From assembly GCA_017466405.1 (NCBI GenBank), contig JAFTUF010000060.1, forward strand, positions 25,243 to 89,242: a stretch of DNA of 64,000 nt. Reading direction: 5' to 3'. Source of the DNA: Bacteroidales bacterium (lineage in GTDB: Bacteria; Bacteroidota; Bacteroidia; Bacteroidales; F082). Made by a program: the position numbers and the translations under genes. Positions 45,402 to 54,431 of the stretch are shown here, piece after piece. Below the pieces are notes generated by a model, which was not told the origin of the DNA, did not search any database, and saw only the letters and a list, made by a program, of their open reading frames with translations. How positions within the stretch are numbered: the stretch's first letter is position 1; each line of letters opens with the position of its first letter.

Positions 45402-46136
45402 ATGTTAAAGAAATTAGGTGATTATGTGTTACTGATGTTTCAGGTTTTTCGCAAGCCCGACAACGCTCTCATTTTCAGGAAACGTATGCTCCATGAGTTT
45501 TATAATCTTGGTTTCACGTCAATTGGAATTGTAGCGATTCTGTCAGTCTTCGTAGGTGCTGTCGCAACGATATTGGTCGCTTATAACACCGACAATCCTT
45601 TGCTGCCAGAAAAACTCATCGGTTTCTCGGCTCGTCAGATGATTATCCTGGAATTTTCTCCTACGATGATAAGCCTCATCCTTGCAGGAAAACTCGGCTC
45701 GCAAATAGCATCCGAACTTGGAACTATGCGCGTCACTCAGCAGATAGACGCTCTTAAAGTCATGGGCGTCAACCCCGCCAATTATCTCATCTTTCCCAAG
45801 ATATTATCATGCCTCTTGTTTATCCCAGTGCTGATAATCTTCAGCATAGTGATAGGAATCTTAGGCGGATGGCTCGCCTGCGTCATCACAGGTGTCATCA
45901 CTCCATCTAATTACGTGGTGGGTCTCAGAGCTTGGTTCGAACCTTTCTCCATAACATTCGCCATGATAAAGACCGTCGTCTTTTCTTTCCTAATCACTTC
46001 TATTTCAAGTTTTATTGGTTATAATGTTGAAGGCGGCTCGGTGGAAGTAGGCAAGGCGAGCACCCAGGCTGTCGTCGTGGGAAGCATCGCTATCATAGTT
46101 TTCGATTTGATATTAACACAAATGCTTTTGACATGA
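45402..46136 (+). CDS. mlaE: MlaE-type ABC transporter permease
   Basis: Inner-membrane permease of the Mla/MCE lipid transport system, 244 residues with about five hydrophobic helices. Typical stretches are GFTSIGIVAILSVFVGAVATI, ELGTMRVTQQIDALKVMGVNP and the C-terminal STQAVVVGSIAIIVFDLILTQ. It overlaps the ATPase gene by 4 bp, indicating translational coupling. The MCE-domain partner is most likely the gene at 16.6-17.5 kb. Upstream, GTAATTTTAC at about 45368-45377 resembles the sequence before the M1 peptidase gene. Confidence 0.93.
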   Translation: MLKKLGDYVLLMFQVFRKPDNALIFRKRMLHEFYNLGFTSIGIVAILSVFVGAVATILVAYNTDNPLLPEKLIGFSARQMIILEFSPTMISLILAGKLGSQIASELGTMRVTQQIDALKVMGVNPANYLIFPKILSCLLFIPVLIIFSIVIGILGGWLACVITGVITPSNYVVGLRAWFEPFSITFAMIKTVVFSFLITSISSFIGYNVEGGSVEVGKASTQAVVVGSIAIIVFDLILTQMLLT

Positions 46137-46882
46137 TAAAGGTAGAGAATATATCGAAGCAATTCGGAGAACATCTTGTCTTAGACGATGTCTCGGCAAC
46201 TTTTGAGAGAGGAAAGACGAATCTTATTATCGGTCAGAGCGGCTCGGGAAAGACGGTCCTGATGAAGATATGCACAGGTTTATATGAACCCGACAAAGGC
46301 GTCGTCACTTTCGATGAGCGTCCGTTTTCTAATACAAGGGAAAAGAACAAGATAGACATCCGCAAAGAGATGGGAGTACTCTTCCAAGGAGGCGCTCTCT
46401 TCGACTCTATGAGCGTTGAACAAAACGTGATGTTCCCTCTGGATATGTTCACTGATATGACTTACGAAGAGAAATTAGAGAGAGTGAACTTCTGTCTCAA
46501 CAGAGTAAATCTCAACGGAATAAATAACCTGAGAACCTCAGCGTTAAGCGGCGGCATGATGAAACGTGTCGCCATCGCACGCGCCATCTCCAACAGCCCG
46601 AAATACCTTTTCTGCGATGAACCTAATTCAGGCCTCGACCCCCAGACATCAGAACTTATCGACGACCTTATCAGCGAGATAACGCATGAATATAATATGA
46701 CAACCATAATCAACACTCACGACATCAATTCGGTACTGAAGATAGGACAGACGATAAATTTCATTTACAAAGGTAAATTATGGTGGAGCGGCGACAACAA
46801 ATCGGTACTGGATTCCGATAATAAAGAACTGAATTCATTCCTGTTTTCGACAGAGTTGACAAAAAGGATTAAAGCAATTTAA
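46133..46882 (+). CDS. mlaF: MlaF-type ABC transporter ATP-binding protein
   Basis: ATPase partner of MlaE, 249 residues. Walker A is GQSGSGKT (about residues 34-41), the signature motif is ALSGGMMKRVAIARAI and Walker B is YLFCDEPNSGLDP, where Cys-Asp-Glu-Pro and Asn in place of Thr are usual in Mla ATPases; the H-loop is INTHD. It overlaps mlaE by 4 bp and is followed after 20 bp by the CvpA-like gene. With MlaE and MlaD it should move phospholipids between the inner and outer membrane. Confidence 0.95.
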   Translation: MIKVENISKQFGEHLVLDDVSATFERGKTNLIIGQSGSGKTVLMKICTGLYEPDKGVVTFDERPFSNTREKNKIDIRKEMGVLFQGGALFDSMSVEQNVMFPLDMFTDMTYEEKLERVNFCLNRVNLNGINNLRTSALSGGMMKRVAIARAISNSPKYLFCDEPNSGLDPQTSELIDDLISEITHEYNMTTIINTHDINSVLKIGQTINFIYKGKLWWSGDNKSVLDSDNKELNSFLFSTELTKRIKAI

Positions 46883-46902
46883 CAATTAAAAAACAATTTA
46901 TT

Positions 46903-47457
46903 ATGAACGTATTGGATATTATTATTGGAGTAGTCCTGTTGCTTTTTGCCTTTGCAGGATTAAGAAAAGGTCTTATCATCGAAGCTTTCTATTTGGCTTC
47001 TTTCGTGATAGGAATTTACGGAGCTATGTTCTTCTCTGATGCCATGGCAGATTGGCTCTCAGATTTGATAAATGTCGCTCCCGAATATCTCAGCCTGATA
47101 GCTTTCATTCTTACCTTCATCCTTTTCATGATAGTGATTCGTTACTTAGGACGACTGTTGAGTAATTTGGTAGAAGCCATATATTTAGGTTTTATCGACA
47201 AGATTGGCGGCTTCATATTCGGTGCTGTGAAAGGAGCTCTACTGATAAGCATCCTGATTATGTTGCTCAATGTGTTTAACATTTCCGATGTGATAGATAA
47301 GGATGTGAGAAAGGATTCAAAACTATATACTTTCACCGAAGAGATAGCGAATTTCTTGTATAAGAATCATGATGTGGTGAAGGATTCTATGGAAAAGAGT
47401 TTTAACAAAGGGAAAGATGTTATTGAAGATGTGATAGAAACAAGTTTAACTAAATAG
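46903..47457 (+). CDS. CvpA family membrane protein
   Basis: A 184-residue protein with four predicted helices in residues 1-125. The start MNVLDIIIGVVLLLFAFAGLRKG is the family hallmark, and IDKIGGFIFGAVKGALLISIL is the second conserved stretch. CvpA is linked in enterobacteria to colicin V production and to envelope stress or bile resistance, but its exact activity is unknown. The C-terminus (about 130-184) is charged and helical. It probably belongs to the mlaEF transcript (20-bp gap) and is followed after 8 bp by elbB. Confidence 0.92.
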   Translation: MNVLDIIIGVVLLLFAFAGLRKGLIIEAFYLASFVIGIYGAMFFSDAMADWLSDLINVAPEYLSLIAFILTFILFMIVIRYLGRLLSNLVEAIYLGFIDKIGGFIFGAVKGALLISILIMLLNVFNISDVIDKDVRKDSKLYTFTEEIANFLYKNHDVVKDSMEKSFNKGKDVIEDVIETSLTK

Positions 47458-47465
47458 AAATAAAT

Positions 47466-48116
47466 ATGAAAAAGATAGCCGTTATTTTAGGAGGATGCGG
47501 AACTAAAGATGGTTCCGAGATAAATGAAACAGTTACATTATTGCTCGCCTTGGATCAGCATGGAATAAAATATGAATGCTTCGCTCCCGACAGCAATCAG
47601 TATCAGGTAATAAATCACGTCACTGGAGAAGTCGTTGCAGAGGAACGTAATATGATGGTTGAGGCAGCGCGCATTGTTCGAGGTGCTATTTCTCCTTTAT
47701 CAGATTTTAATGCCGACAATTACGACGGCCTTGCTATTCCTGGCGGAGCTGGTATCGCAAACAATCTGTTTACATATTTCACCGATGGCATGCAGATGAC
47801 GGTGCTTCCAGAGGTGAGAGATGCCATCGTGAAGATTCATCAGCAGAACAAGCCTATCGCAGCTATGTGTATCGCTCCAGTATTGGTGGCCAATGTTTTG
47901 AAAGATGTCAGTGTAACTTTGGGAGATGAAAACTGCGGACCAGCAAAGGATGTCGTAGTGATGGGAGCTACTCATATCCCTACAAAAAACGGAGAAGTCG
48001 CGAGCGACTTGGATAACAAGATCTTCACGACTCCATGTTTTATGTTAGATGCAACATTAAAAGACATCTACGCCGGTGCTTACAACTTAGTAGATGCCTT
48101 CAAGAAAGCCTTATAA
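47466..48116 (+). CDS. elbB: ElbB-type glyoxalase (DJ-1/PfpI family)
   Basis: A 216-residue protein of the DJ-1/PfpI superfamily, annotated in E. coli as isoprenoid biosynthesis-associated glyoxalase. Family features are KIAVILGGCGTKDGSEINETV, the early Cys of GGCG, YDGLAIPGGAGIANNL and the nucleophile-elbow-like IAAMCIAPVLVANV. It may detoxify glyoxal, while the isoprenoid link is weak. It is the last gene of the mlaE-mlaF-cvpA-elbB run. Its stop codon directly touches the stop codon of the convergent M64 gene, and no terminator hairpin is visible between them. Confidence 0.92.
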   Translation: MKKIAVILGGCGTKDGSEINETVTLLLALDQHGIKYECFAPDSNQYQVINHVTGEVVAEERNMMVEAARIVRGAISPLSDFNADNYDGLAIPGGAGIANNLFTYFTDGMQMTVLPEVRDAIVKIHQQNKPIAAMCIAPVLVANVLKDVSVTLGDENCGPAKDVVVMGATHIPTKNGEVASDLDNKIFTTPCFMLDATLKDIYAGAYNLVDAFKKAL

Positions 48117-49403
48117 TTATTCGGTATAATATAGAATCATCTTCTCGATTGCCTTGTGACAGACTTCACAGAATTTATCTCCGTTGAAAGTCTTCATGAG
48201 GCAATCTCTTTTTGGACGATATACGCCTTTTGGTTCATAGCCGCCGCCTTCAAAGACGCCCACTTCGTCATTGTATTTGTCGGTGTCGGGTGTCGGGACA
48301 GGAGTCTTTTTCTTAAGCATGTCTTTCCATTTGCTGTCGAAATCGACCAATGTAGTGATATTTGGTTCCCAAGGTTCTATGTTAAGGTTATAAAATTCTT
48401 CGTAAGAACCTGAATCGTCGTAATATTCGTCGCCCAATCCAGCGAAGCCATGACCGAACTCATGAATGATGACGTCAGATGAAAAGTAGTCGTCGGTAGA
48501 GCTGACGCAATAGAAGTTATATATTCCGCCGCCACCATATTTTGATGTGTTAGCCAAGATATAAATCTGGTCGTAAGGCACTGTACCGGCTAAGTTTCTT
48601 ATCGACTGGTTGTCGTACGACATGCAATAACGTTCTGAGTCGAAAGTGTAGAACGCGCAGTTAAGCGCAGTATTTTTCCACACATCTTCTGCTGGAATAG
48701 TAATTCCTGAATCTTTAGAAGGAGCCATCACAGCTCTGATATTGAATCTGTCTTGGTAAGAAATGTAAGGCTCGTATGAGAAGAGACATTCTTTGAAGAA
48801 GTTGCAATCTATCACGAATTTTCCCATTTCTTCTTCTGTATATCCGTCAGGCAATATCACTATATCGACAGCTTTTTCTGGAGCGAAGTCGCCATGAACG
48901 TTAAGGACAGAATGATTGTGCTTAGGAGCGTCTTGGATAAAATAGTCGTTAGGGTCAACTGTGAGTCGCATCTTTTCGATAAAATTACCATCGTAATCTC
49001 TCATATAAAACACCACATCTACTATTTCCTTTGGATAAGGCATTATCACTGATTCGTTAAAGCCTCGGTTTACTACTTCAGCCTCAGCTGTCGATTGCCA
49101 CTCGCCAAAAAGATTGCAGTAGCCTCTTGAGTAAAGAACGACGTCGGAATCGTGAAGCAACACCTCAAAATAATAATCCCCATAACCCAGGCTGTCGATG
49201 AGGTTGTTACGCGTTCCACCCCATACAGGCTCCATCACGTATTTGTCGAGAGCATAATGACAAGTATCAGCATTGCCATATATATAATAGTCGATTCTTA
49301 GCTGCTGATTGTTGAAATAGATGTCATATTGAGCTTTCGTCTCTAGACATAACATGGCAACTGACATTAAAAGAAGAACAATTCTACTTACAAACTTTTT
49401 CAT
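48117..49403 (-). CDS. M64 family zinc metallopeptidase (IgA-peptidase related), secreted
   Basis: A 428-residue exported peptidase. Start 49403 is preferred because the promoter TATCTTTG (49433-49426) puts transcription start near 49420, too close to the alternative ATG at 49415; the chosen start gives the signal peptide MKKFVSRIVLL to ETKAQ. An N-terminal beta-sandwich (about 25-160) precedes the catalytic domain (about 165-428, from DIVILPDGYTEEEMG). The zinc motif is HEFGHGFAGLGDEYY. Relatives include a gut clostridial IgA protease, but many Bacteroidota members have unknown targets. No T9SS tail is visible, so a periplasmic or otherwise anchored location is likely. Confidence 0.9.
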   Translation of the reverse strand: MKKFVSRIVLLLMSVAMLCLETKAQYDIYFNNQQLRIDYYIYGNADTCHYALDKYVMEPVWGGTRNNLIDSLGYGDYYFEVLLHDSDVVLYSRGYCNLFGEWQSTAEAEVVNRGFNESVIMPYPKEIVDVVFYMRDYDGNFIEKMRLTVDPNDYFIQDAPKHNHSVLNVHGDFAPEKAVDIVILPDGYTEEEMGKFVIDCNFFKECLFSYEPYISYQDRFNIRAVMAPSKDSGITIPAEDVWKNTALNCAFYTFDSERYCMSYDNQSIRNLAGTVPYDQIYILANTSKYGGGGIYNFYCVSSTDDYFSSDVIIHEFGHGFAGLGDEYYDDSGSYEEFYNLNIEPWEPNITTLVDFDSKWKDMLKKKTPVPTPDTDKYNDEVGVFEGGGYEPKGVYRPKRDCLMKTFNGDKFCEVCHKAIEKMILYYTE

Positions 49404-49425
49404 AACGTAATTCATTTAAGACGGG

Positions 49426-49456
49426 CAAAGATAACAATATATTTACGATTTAACAA
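49426..49456 (-). promoter_or_regulatory. Promoter of the M64 peptidase gene
   Basis: On the minus strand, TTG (49456-49454), a 20-nt spacer and TATCTTTG (49433-49426), giving a leader of about 17 nt. Confidence 0.75.
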
Positions 49457-49464
49457 CAGAAAAT

Positions 49465-49487
49465 AAAAAAGGGCGCGGGGAGCGCCC
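49465..49487 (-). terminator. Rho-independent terminator of the candidate small RNA
   Basis: A perfect 6-bp all-GC stem with a TCCCC loop, followed by TTTTTTATTTT on the minus strand. The plus strand has only an AATTG flank, so it is directional. Confidence 0.85.
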
Positions 49488-49543
49488 AATTGCATTAATA
49501 AACCAAACTACTTACAAAGCTATAGAGAATGTTTAGTACTTGT
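49465..49543 (-). ncRNA. Candidate small RNA, about 80 nt, from an orphan promoter-terminator unit
   Basis: A complete promoter (see 49549-49578) is followed about 56 nt after its predicted transcript start by a GC-rich hairpin, GGGCGC-TCCCC-GCGCCC (49487-49471), and TTTTTTATTTT. Nothing in between looks like a protein gene. The M64 gene downstream has its own promoter after this terminator, so the unit appears independent. A leader or attenuator of M64 is the main alternative. The RNA matches no family I recognise. Confidence 0.6.
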
Positions 49544-49548
49544 GTTTG

Positions 49549-49578
49549 CAAAGTTACGTAAAAATATACTGCTGTCAA
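49549..49578 (-). promoter_or_regulatory. Promoter of the candidate small RNA
   Basis: On the minus strand, TTG (49578-49576), exactly 19 nt, and TAACTTTG (49556-49549), one of the best consensus matches in the window. Confidence 0.75.
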
Positions 49579-49587
49579 TAGTGTCGA

Positions 49588-49920
49588 GGTTAAAAATACA
49601 TATTTTTGAATTTTATGTATAATTTTATTTTAAGAAAATTAATTGTCCTAATACAGCATAATCATATTTTTAATATTGATTTATAATCAGATAAAACAAT
49701 AAACGATTCGATTGTTTTACTTAATTTTTTTCAAAATAATTTTATATTGTAGTAGTGTTTATCAAGTAATTTTAAACCTAAAATAGTACATATAATTCAC
49801 AAAAACATTAACTAAACAAACAATATTTACAAAATTTTATACACAACTATTAGGGATAAGATGGCAAAATGTTTTTTTGTTTTAATCTATAAATTAGGAA
49901 TAAAATTATCGATAATTTCT
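49588..49920. other. AT-rich intergenic stretch upstream of the carboxylase cluster
   Basis: About 330 bp of very AT-rich DNA without an ORF or strong hairpin. A single DnaA-box-like TTATACACA lies at 49837-49845. It probably serves as an upstream regulatory region; no further structure was recognised. Confidence 0.5.
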
Positions 49921-49928
49921 TATCTTTG
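49921..49928 (+). promoter_or_regulatory. -7 element before the carboxylase beta-subunit gene
   Basis: TATCTTTG. A TTG start codon proposed at 49926 would lie inside it, which argues for a downstream start. No clear TTG -33 element. Confidence 0.5.
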
Positions 49929-49952
49929 CGGAAACAATTAAAACATAATATT

Positions 49953-51560
49953 TTGCAAACACTAAAGTCACAGATAAATCCTAACAGCAAGGAGTTTCAG
50001 GAAAACAAGAAAGCCTATATGGATTTGATGTCGCGTTATCGTGAAGGCATGGCTATGAGTATGCATGGCGGAGGTACTGCTGCCATCGAGAAACATAAGA
50101 AACGCCACAAGCTGCTTGCCCGAGAACGCATCGACCAGCTGATAGACAAAAACACTCCTTTTTTGGAACTCTCTCCAATGGCTGCCTACGATACCTACAA
50201 CAACGACTTCCCTTCCGCAGGAATTGTCACAGGCATAGGAATAATACAAGGTCGCGAGGCTATAATCGTTGCCAACGACGCCACTGTCAAAGGCGGTACC
50301 TATATGCAATATACCGTTAAGAAGCATCTTCGAGCTCAAGAGATAGCGATGGAGAACAAGCTGCCTTGTGTGTATATGGTTGACAGCGGTGGTGCATTCC
50401 TTCCAGAACAAGACACGGTGTTTCCCGACAGAGATCATTTTGGACGTTTCTTCTACAATCAGGCAAGAATGTCGGCTATGGGTATCCCGCAGATTGCCAT
50501 TGTGATGGGTATGTGTACTGCAGGAGGAGCCTACGTCCCTGCCATGAGCGACGAGACAATTATAGTTAGAAATCAAGGCACTATTTATCTTGGCGGGCCT
50601 CCATTAGTCAAGGCGGCGACTGGCGAGATTGTCACAGCAGAAGAACTCGGAGGAGCCGACATGCACACTTCGGTATCGGGTGTCGCCGACCATCTCGCAG
50701 AAAACGACAGTCATGCCATGCAGATCTGTCGTAACATCTTCAAGACTTTAGAGAAGAGAGAAAAACAGAAGTTGGACATACTTCCGATAGAAGCGCCATT
50801 ATACGACCCGGAAGATTTATACGGCATCGCCCCTATCGACCTTCGTCAGCTCGTCGATCCGAGAGAGATTATCGCACGCATCGTCGATGGCAGCCGCTTC
50901 CAAGAATTCAAAGCACGTTATGCTACTACTATAGTCTGCGGCTTTGCACATATCATGGGATTTCCTGTAGGCATCATCGCCAATTACGGAGTGTTGTTCT
51001 CCGAGTCGGCACTCAAAGCGACACATTTCATAGAGCTATGTTGTCAGCGTAATATCCCGCTCGTCTTCTTGCAGAACGTCACTGGATTTATGGTAGGCAA
51101 GCAATACGAATGCGGCGGCATCGCCAAAGACGGAGCCAAGATGGTTCATGCTGTCAGTAATGCCAACGTGCCTAAGTTCACCGTGATATTCGGAGGATCT
51201 TTCGGAGCTGGCAACTATGGCATGGCAGGACGCGCATATAGCCCTCGATTACTTTTCATGTGGCCTAACGCCAAGATCTCCGTCATGGGCGGCGAACAGG
51301 CAGCAGGCGTTCTCACGACAGTGAAGGAAGAACAATATAGATATAAAGGACAAGAGATTTCTCAAGAAGAACTTAATAAGATAAGAACCGAGATACTTGC
51401 GAAGTACGACCATGAAGGCTCTGCTTTCTACAGCACGGCGCGCCTCTGGGACGACGGCATCATCGACCCTGTCGATACTCGCAAGATATTGGCAATGGGA
51501 ATAGCAGCCTCCTTGAACCAGCCATTCCCGCCATTGCAGTTCGGAGTATTTAGAATGTAA
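49953..51560 (+). CDS. Acyl-CoA carboxylase beta subunit, methylcrotonyl-CoA carboxylase type
   Basis: Carboxyltransferase that moves CO2 from carboxybiotin to an acyl-CoA, probably 3-methylcrotonyl-CoA (leucine degradation). Start TTG 49953 is chosen because the -7 element overlaps the earlier TTG at 49926; the exact start stays uncertain. The crotonase-fold N- and C-domains show [25 protein letters not shown] and the stretch [20 protein letters not shown] then [14 protein letters not shown], which is more like MCC than propionyl-CoA carboxylase beta. The following genes for a hydratase, a biotin-carrying alpha subunit and an acyl-CoA dehydrogenase fit the liu-type leucine cluster. Length of 535 is right for MCC beta. 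Confidence 0.9.
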   Translation: MQTLKSQINPNSKEFQENKKAYMDLMSRYREGMAMSMHGGGTAAIEKHKKRHKLLARERIDQLIDKNTPFLELSPMAAYDTYNNDFPSAGIVTGIGIIQGREAIIVANDATVKGGTYMQYTVKKHLRAQEIAMENKLPCVYMVDSGGAFLPEQDTVFPDRDHFGRFFYNQARMSAMGIPQIAIVMGMCTAGGAYVPAMSDETIIVRNQGTIYLGGPPLVKAATGEIVTAEELGGADMHTSVSGVADHLAENDSHAMQICRNIFKTLEKREKQKLDILPIEAPLYDPEDLYGIAPIDLRQLVDPREIIARIVDGSRFQEFKARYATTIVCGFAHIMGFPVGIIANYGVLFSESALKATHFIELCCQRNIPLVFLQNVTGFMVGKQYECGGIAKDGAKMVHAVSNANVPKFTVIFGGSFGAGNYGMAGRAYSPRLLFMWPNAKISVMGGEQAAGVLTTVKEEQYRYKGQEISQEELNKIRTEILAKYDHEGSAFYSTARLWDDGIIDPVDTRKILAMGIAASLNQPFPPLQFGVFRM

Positions 51561-51564
51561 TTTT

Positions 51565-51629
51565 AATGCATAATTCATAATGCACAATTCATAATTAATT
51601 ATGCATTATGAATTATAAATTATGAATTT
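51565..51629. repeat. Inverted heptamer array (ATTCATA / TTATGAA type)
   Basis: ATGCATA, ATTCATA, ATGCACA, ATTCATA then the reverse units TTATGCA, TTATGAA, TTATAAA, TTATGAA. It fills the gap between the carboxylase and hydratase genes and can fold on itself. Confidence 0.8.
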
Positions 51630-51634
51630 AAAAA

Positions 51635-52399
51635 ATGGATTTCACGACATTACAAATAGGAATAGAAAAGAACGTGGCGCGTATCGCCTTGAATCGTCCA
51701 GAGGTTCGTAACGCCATGAACGCTCTTATGATTAAAGAACTCACCGAAGCAATCGACTGGCTCGACGCTCGCGACGATATAAGAGTGATAGAGATATGCG
51801 GCAATGGCAAGGCATTCTGTGCTGGCGCCGACCTTAACTATATGAAAGACATAGCTTCTTTCGGTTATAACCAGAATCTTGAAGACGCACAACGACTCTC
51901 TAAATTATTTCAGAAGATATATTTTTGTAACAAGCCCGTCATCACTTTGGTACACGGTGCGGTGATAGGAGGCGGCAATGGCATCACAGCAGCGTCCGAC
52001 ATCGTCTTGGCAGAAGAGAATACCGTCTTTGCCTTCAGTGAGGTGAAGTTAGGACTTACTCCTGCGACGATTTCTCCTTTCGTCATTGCACGATGTGGTG
52101 AGATGCCGGCGAGAGAACTGATGCTCTCGGGAAGAAAGTTCACAGCGCAAGAAGCTAAAGAATATAAACTCGTCAACCATGTTGGCAACATCGATGAACT
52201 TAATAAGAAATTAGATTCTTTCATCGACGATTTCTTGAAAGCCTCACCTAATGCCATCAGAGACTGTAAACATCTCATCAGAGGAGTCTGTGGCAGAAGC
52301 AATCCATACGATGAGATATTTCTATCGACATCCATGATGATAGCGCAGGAAAGAATGAGTGACGATGCACAAGAAAGAATGAAAAAGTTTTTGGGATAA
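51635..52399 (+). CDS. Enoyl-CoA hydratase/isomerase family protein, probable methylglutaconyl-CoA hydratase
   Basis: Crotonase-fold enzyme of 254 residues. NRPEVRNAMNALMIKEL, the oxyanion-hole motif AFCAGADLNYM and GAVIGGGNGITAASDIVLAEENTVFAFSEVKLGL are clear; the latter holds Gly and Glu at the positions used by hydratases. In this setting, next to MCC alpha and beta, the likely reaction is hydration of 3-methylglutaconyl-CoA to HMG-CoA. A general enoyl-CoA hydratase for butyryl metabolism is an alternative. It lies between the two carboxylase subunit genes, an order seen in other liu-type clusters. Confidence 0.88.
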   Translation: MDFTTLQIGIEKNVARIALNRPEVRNAMNALMIKELTEAIDWLDARDDIRVIEICGNGKAFCAGADLNYMKDIASFGYNQNLEDAQRLSKLFQKIYFCNKPVITLVHGAVIGGGNGITAASDIVLAEENTVFAFSEVKLGLTPATISPFVIARCGEMPARELMLSGRKFTAQEAKEYKLVNHVGNIDELNKKLDSFIDDFLKASPNAIRDCKHLIRGVCGRSNPYDEIFLSTSMMIAQERMSDDAQERMKKFLG

Positions 52400-52423
52400 G
52401 TTCAAAGTTTTTTATTATCTTTG
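52391..52423 (+). promoter_or_regulatory. Possible internal promoter for the biotin-carrying subunit gene
   Basis: TTG (52391-52393), 22 nt, TATCTTTG (52416-52423); the -33 element lies in the last codons of the hydratase gene. Expected leader under 10 nt. Confidence 0.5.
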
Positions 52424-52433
52424 TAAACTTATT

Positions 52434-54431
52434 ATGCCTTCGAAGAAAATACATAAGATATTAGTAGCGAACAGAGGTGAGATTGCTGTTCGTATCATTG
52501 GTACATTGAGGAAGTTAAGTATCAATTCGGTTGCTATTTATGCCGATAATGATGCTGACTCTCTGCATTGTCGTCTTGCTGACGAAGCGCGTCCGCTAGG
52601 AGGCGGAAGTCTGAAAGACACCTATCTCAACATACAAAAGATTATCGATTTAGCTTTAGATGCCGGCGCCGATGCCATCCACCCCGGATATGGATTCTTG
52701 TCGGAGAACGCCGACTTCGCCGAGGCATGTAGAGCTAATAATCTGATATTTATCGGTCCTGATGCCGAGGCGATGCGACTGATGGGTGATAAGATAAGAG
52801 CTCGTCAGTTTGCCATAGAGAACGACATCCCTGTCGTTTGGGGAATGGTAGGTAGCGTTGAAGAAATAGCAGCGCAAGCCGCCGCCCTGAAGTATCCTCT
52901 TCTGATAAAAGCCTCTGCGGGCGGCGGCGGCAAGGGGATGCATATAGTAGAAGAACCTTCTCAACTGCATTCTTCCTTAGAACAAGCCTCACGCGAAGCC
53001 GAACGCTATTTCGGCAACGGACAGATATTCGTAGAACAATATATCAGAAATCCTCGCCATATCGAGGTGCAAATCCTCGCCGACCATCACGGCAACGTCA
53101 TTCATCTCCACGAGAGAGAATGCTCGGTACAACGCCGCTATCAGAAAGTCATAGAAGAGTCGCCATCACCAACACTGGCAGAAGAGAAACGCCATGCTAT
53201 ATGCGATACGGCAGTCAACCTCTGTAAGAAAATGAATTATAACAACGCCGGTACTGTGGAGTTTATCGTCGATGAAAATCAGAACTTCTATTTCTTAGAG
53301 ATGAACACACGTATTCAGGTAGAGCATCCCGTGACAGAGCAAAGGACAGGAATAGATATTGTCGAGGAACAGATTAGAATAGCACGCGGCAAGGTGATGG
53401 GTTACACCCAAGACTCGATAATAGCCAACGGACATGCCATAGAATGTCGTATCTATGCAGAAGATCCCGAGAATGACTTCATGCCGGCACCTGCTCAGCT
53501 GACTCTTTACCACGAACCTCAGATGAGAGGCGTGAGAATAGATAGCAGCATCGACCGCCCTACAAGCATATCCGACAGCTACGACCCTATGATAAGCAAA
53601 CTGATATGCCACGGCAAAAACAGAGAGGCTGCTATCGAGATAACCAAAAACGCCCTCAAAAATTATATAGTACAAACACGAAAAACCAATATACCTTATC
53701 TCCAAAGCATCATCGACAATAAAGATTTCTTGGAAAACAAAATCGATACCTCCTATTGCGAGAAACATCAAGATGAACTCGTCGCTGCAATGCATCAGAT
53801 GCGTAACGACGTCAAGAAAGAAGATGTGGCGGCATTGTTCCTCTTCTACGATTTCAACAAGCTGTTCCTCGATCATCAAGAAGTAGATAATGTATGGCAA
53901 GAGATAGGATATTGGCGTTACGACATGAATATCATCGTTGATGTTGACGGCGTGTCGTATAACGTAAATATTGAGAAGATAAGACGTAAGTCGTTGAATT
54001 GTACCATCAACGGACAATCGTACGAGGTGCTGCTCTCGCAAAACGGCAGCAGAATGAGTAAAGTAATCATCAACGGAATGATGGAGACTATATTTATCTC
54101 CGAGACTTCCGACAACAACTATCGCGTTCATCTTAAAGGACTCGACTTCATCTGCCGCCGTAGGGATGAGCTCAACGATGCCAAAGACTATTCCAACAAT
54201 GAATCTAAAGGCAACGACTTGAGTTATTACTCACCTATGCCAGGTAAGGTCATAAAAGTCAATGTTAAAGAAGGCGATGCTGTTAAAGAAGGCGACGTCT
54301 TGTGTGTGGTGGAAGCTATGAAGATGGAGAACAATATCAAGGCGATGACTTCTGCCACGGTGAAAAAAGTCTATGTTGATGAAGGTGAGAAAGTAGATGT
54401 TAAAAATATTTTGATAGAATTATCGATATGA
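52434..54431 (+). CDS. Biotin-dependent acyl-CoA carboxylase alpha subunit (biotin carboxylase plus biotin carrier)
   Basis: A 665-residue protein. The biotin carboxylase domain (about 1-450) shows KILVANRGEIAVRII, the glycine-rich ATP loop KASAGGGGKGMHIV, EVQILADHHGNVIHLHERECS and FLEMNTRIQVEHPVTE. The middle region (about 455-580) links to the BCCP domain (about 590-665) with the biotinylation motif EAMKMEN at Lys630. The layout is that of MCC alpha or PCC alpha; together with the MCC-like beta subunit, methylcrotonyl-CoA is the favoured substrate. It overlaps the acyl-CoA dehydrogenase gene by 4 bp. A biotin ligase is expected elsewhere in the genome. Confidence 0.93.
   Translation: MPSKKIHKILVANRGEIAVRIIGTLRKLSINSVAIYADNDADSLHCRLADEARPLGGGSLKDTYLNIQKIIDLALDAGADAIHPGYGFLSENADFAEACRANNLIFIGPDAEAMRLMGDKIRARQFAIENDIPVVWGMVGSVEEIAAQAAALKYPLLIKASAGGGGKGMHIVEEPSQLHSSLEQASREAERYFGNGQIFVEQYIRNPRHIEVQILADHHGNVIHLHERECSVQRRYQKVIEESPSPTLAEEKRHAICDTAVNLCKKMNYNNAGTVEFIVDENQNFYFLEMNTRIQVEHPVTEQRTGIDIVEEQIRIARGKVMGYTQDSIIANGHAIECRIYAEDPENDFMPAPAQLTLYHEPQMRGVRIDSSIDRPTSISDSYDPMISKLICHGKNREAAIEITKNALKNYIVQTRKTNIPYLQSIIDNKDFLENKIDTSYCEKHQDELVAAMHQMRNDVKKEDVAALFLFYDFNKLFLDHQEVDNVWQEIGYWRYDMNIIVDVDGVSYNVNIEKIRRKSLNCTINGQSYEVLLSQNGSRMSKVIINGMMETIFISETSDNNYRVHLKGLDFICRRRDELNDAKDYSNNESKGNDLSYYSPMPGKVIKVNVKEGDAVKEGDVLCVVEAMKMENNIKAMTSATVKKVYVDEGEKVDVKNILIELSI

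Noticed and set aside
49837-49845. DnaA-box-like TTATACACA in AT-rich DNA as a replication origin
   Set aside because: It is a single match, with no cluster of boxes and no dnaA, dnaN or gidA-type genes nearby.
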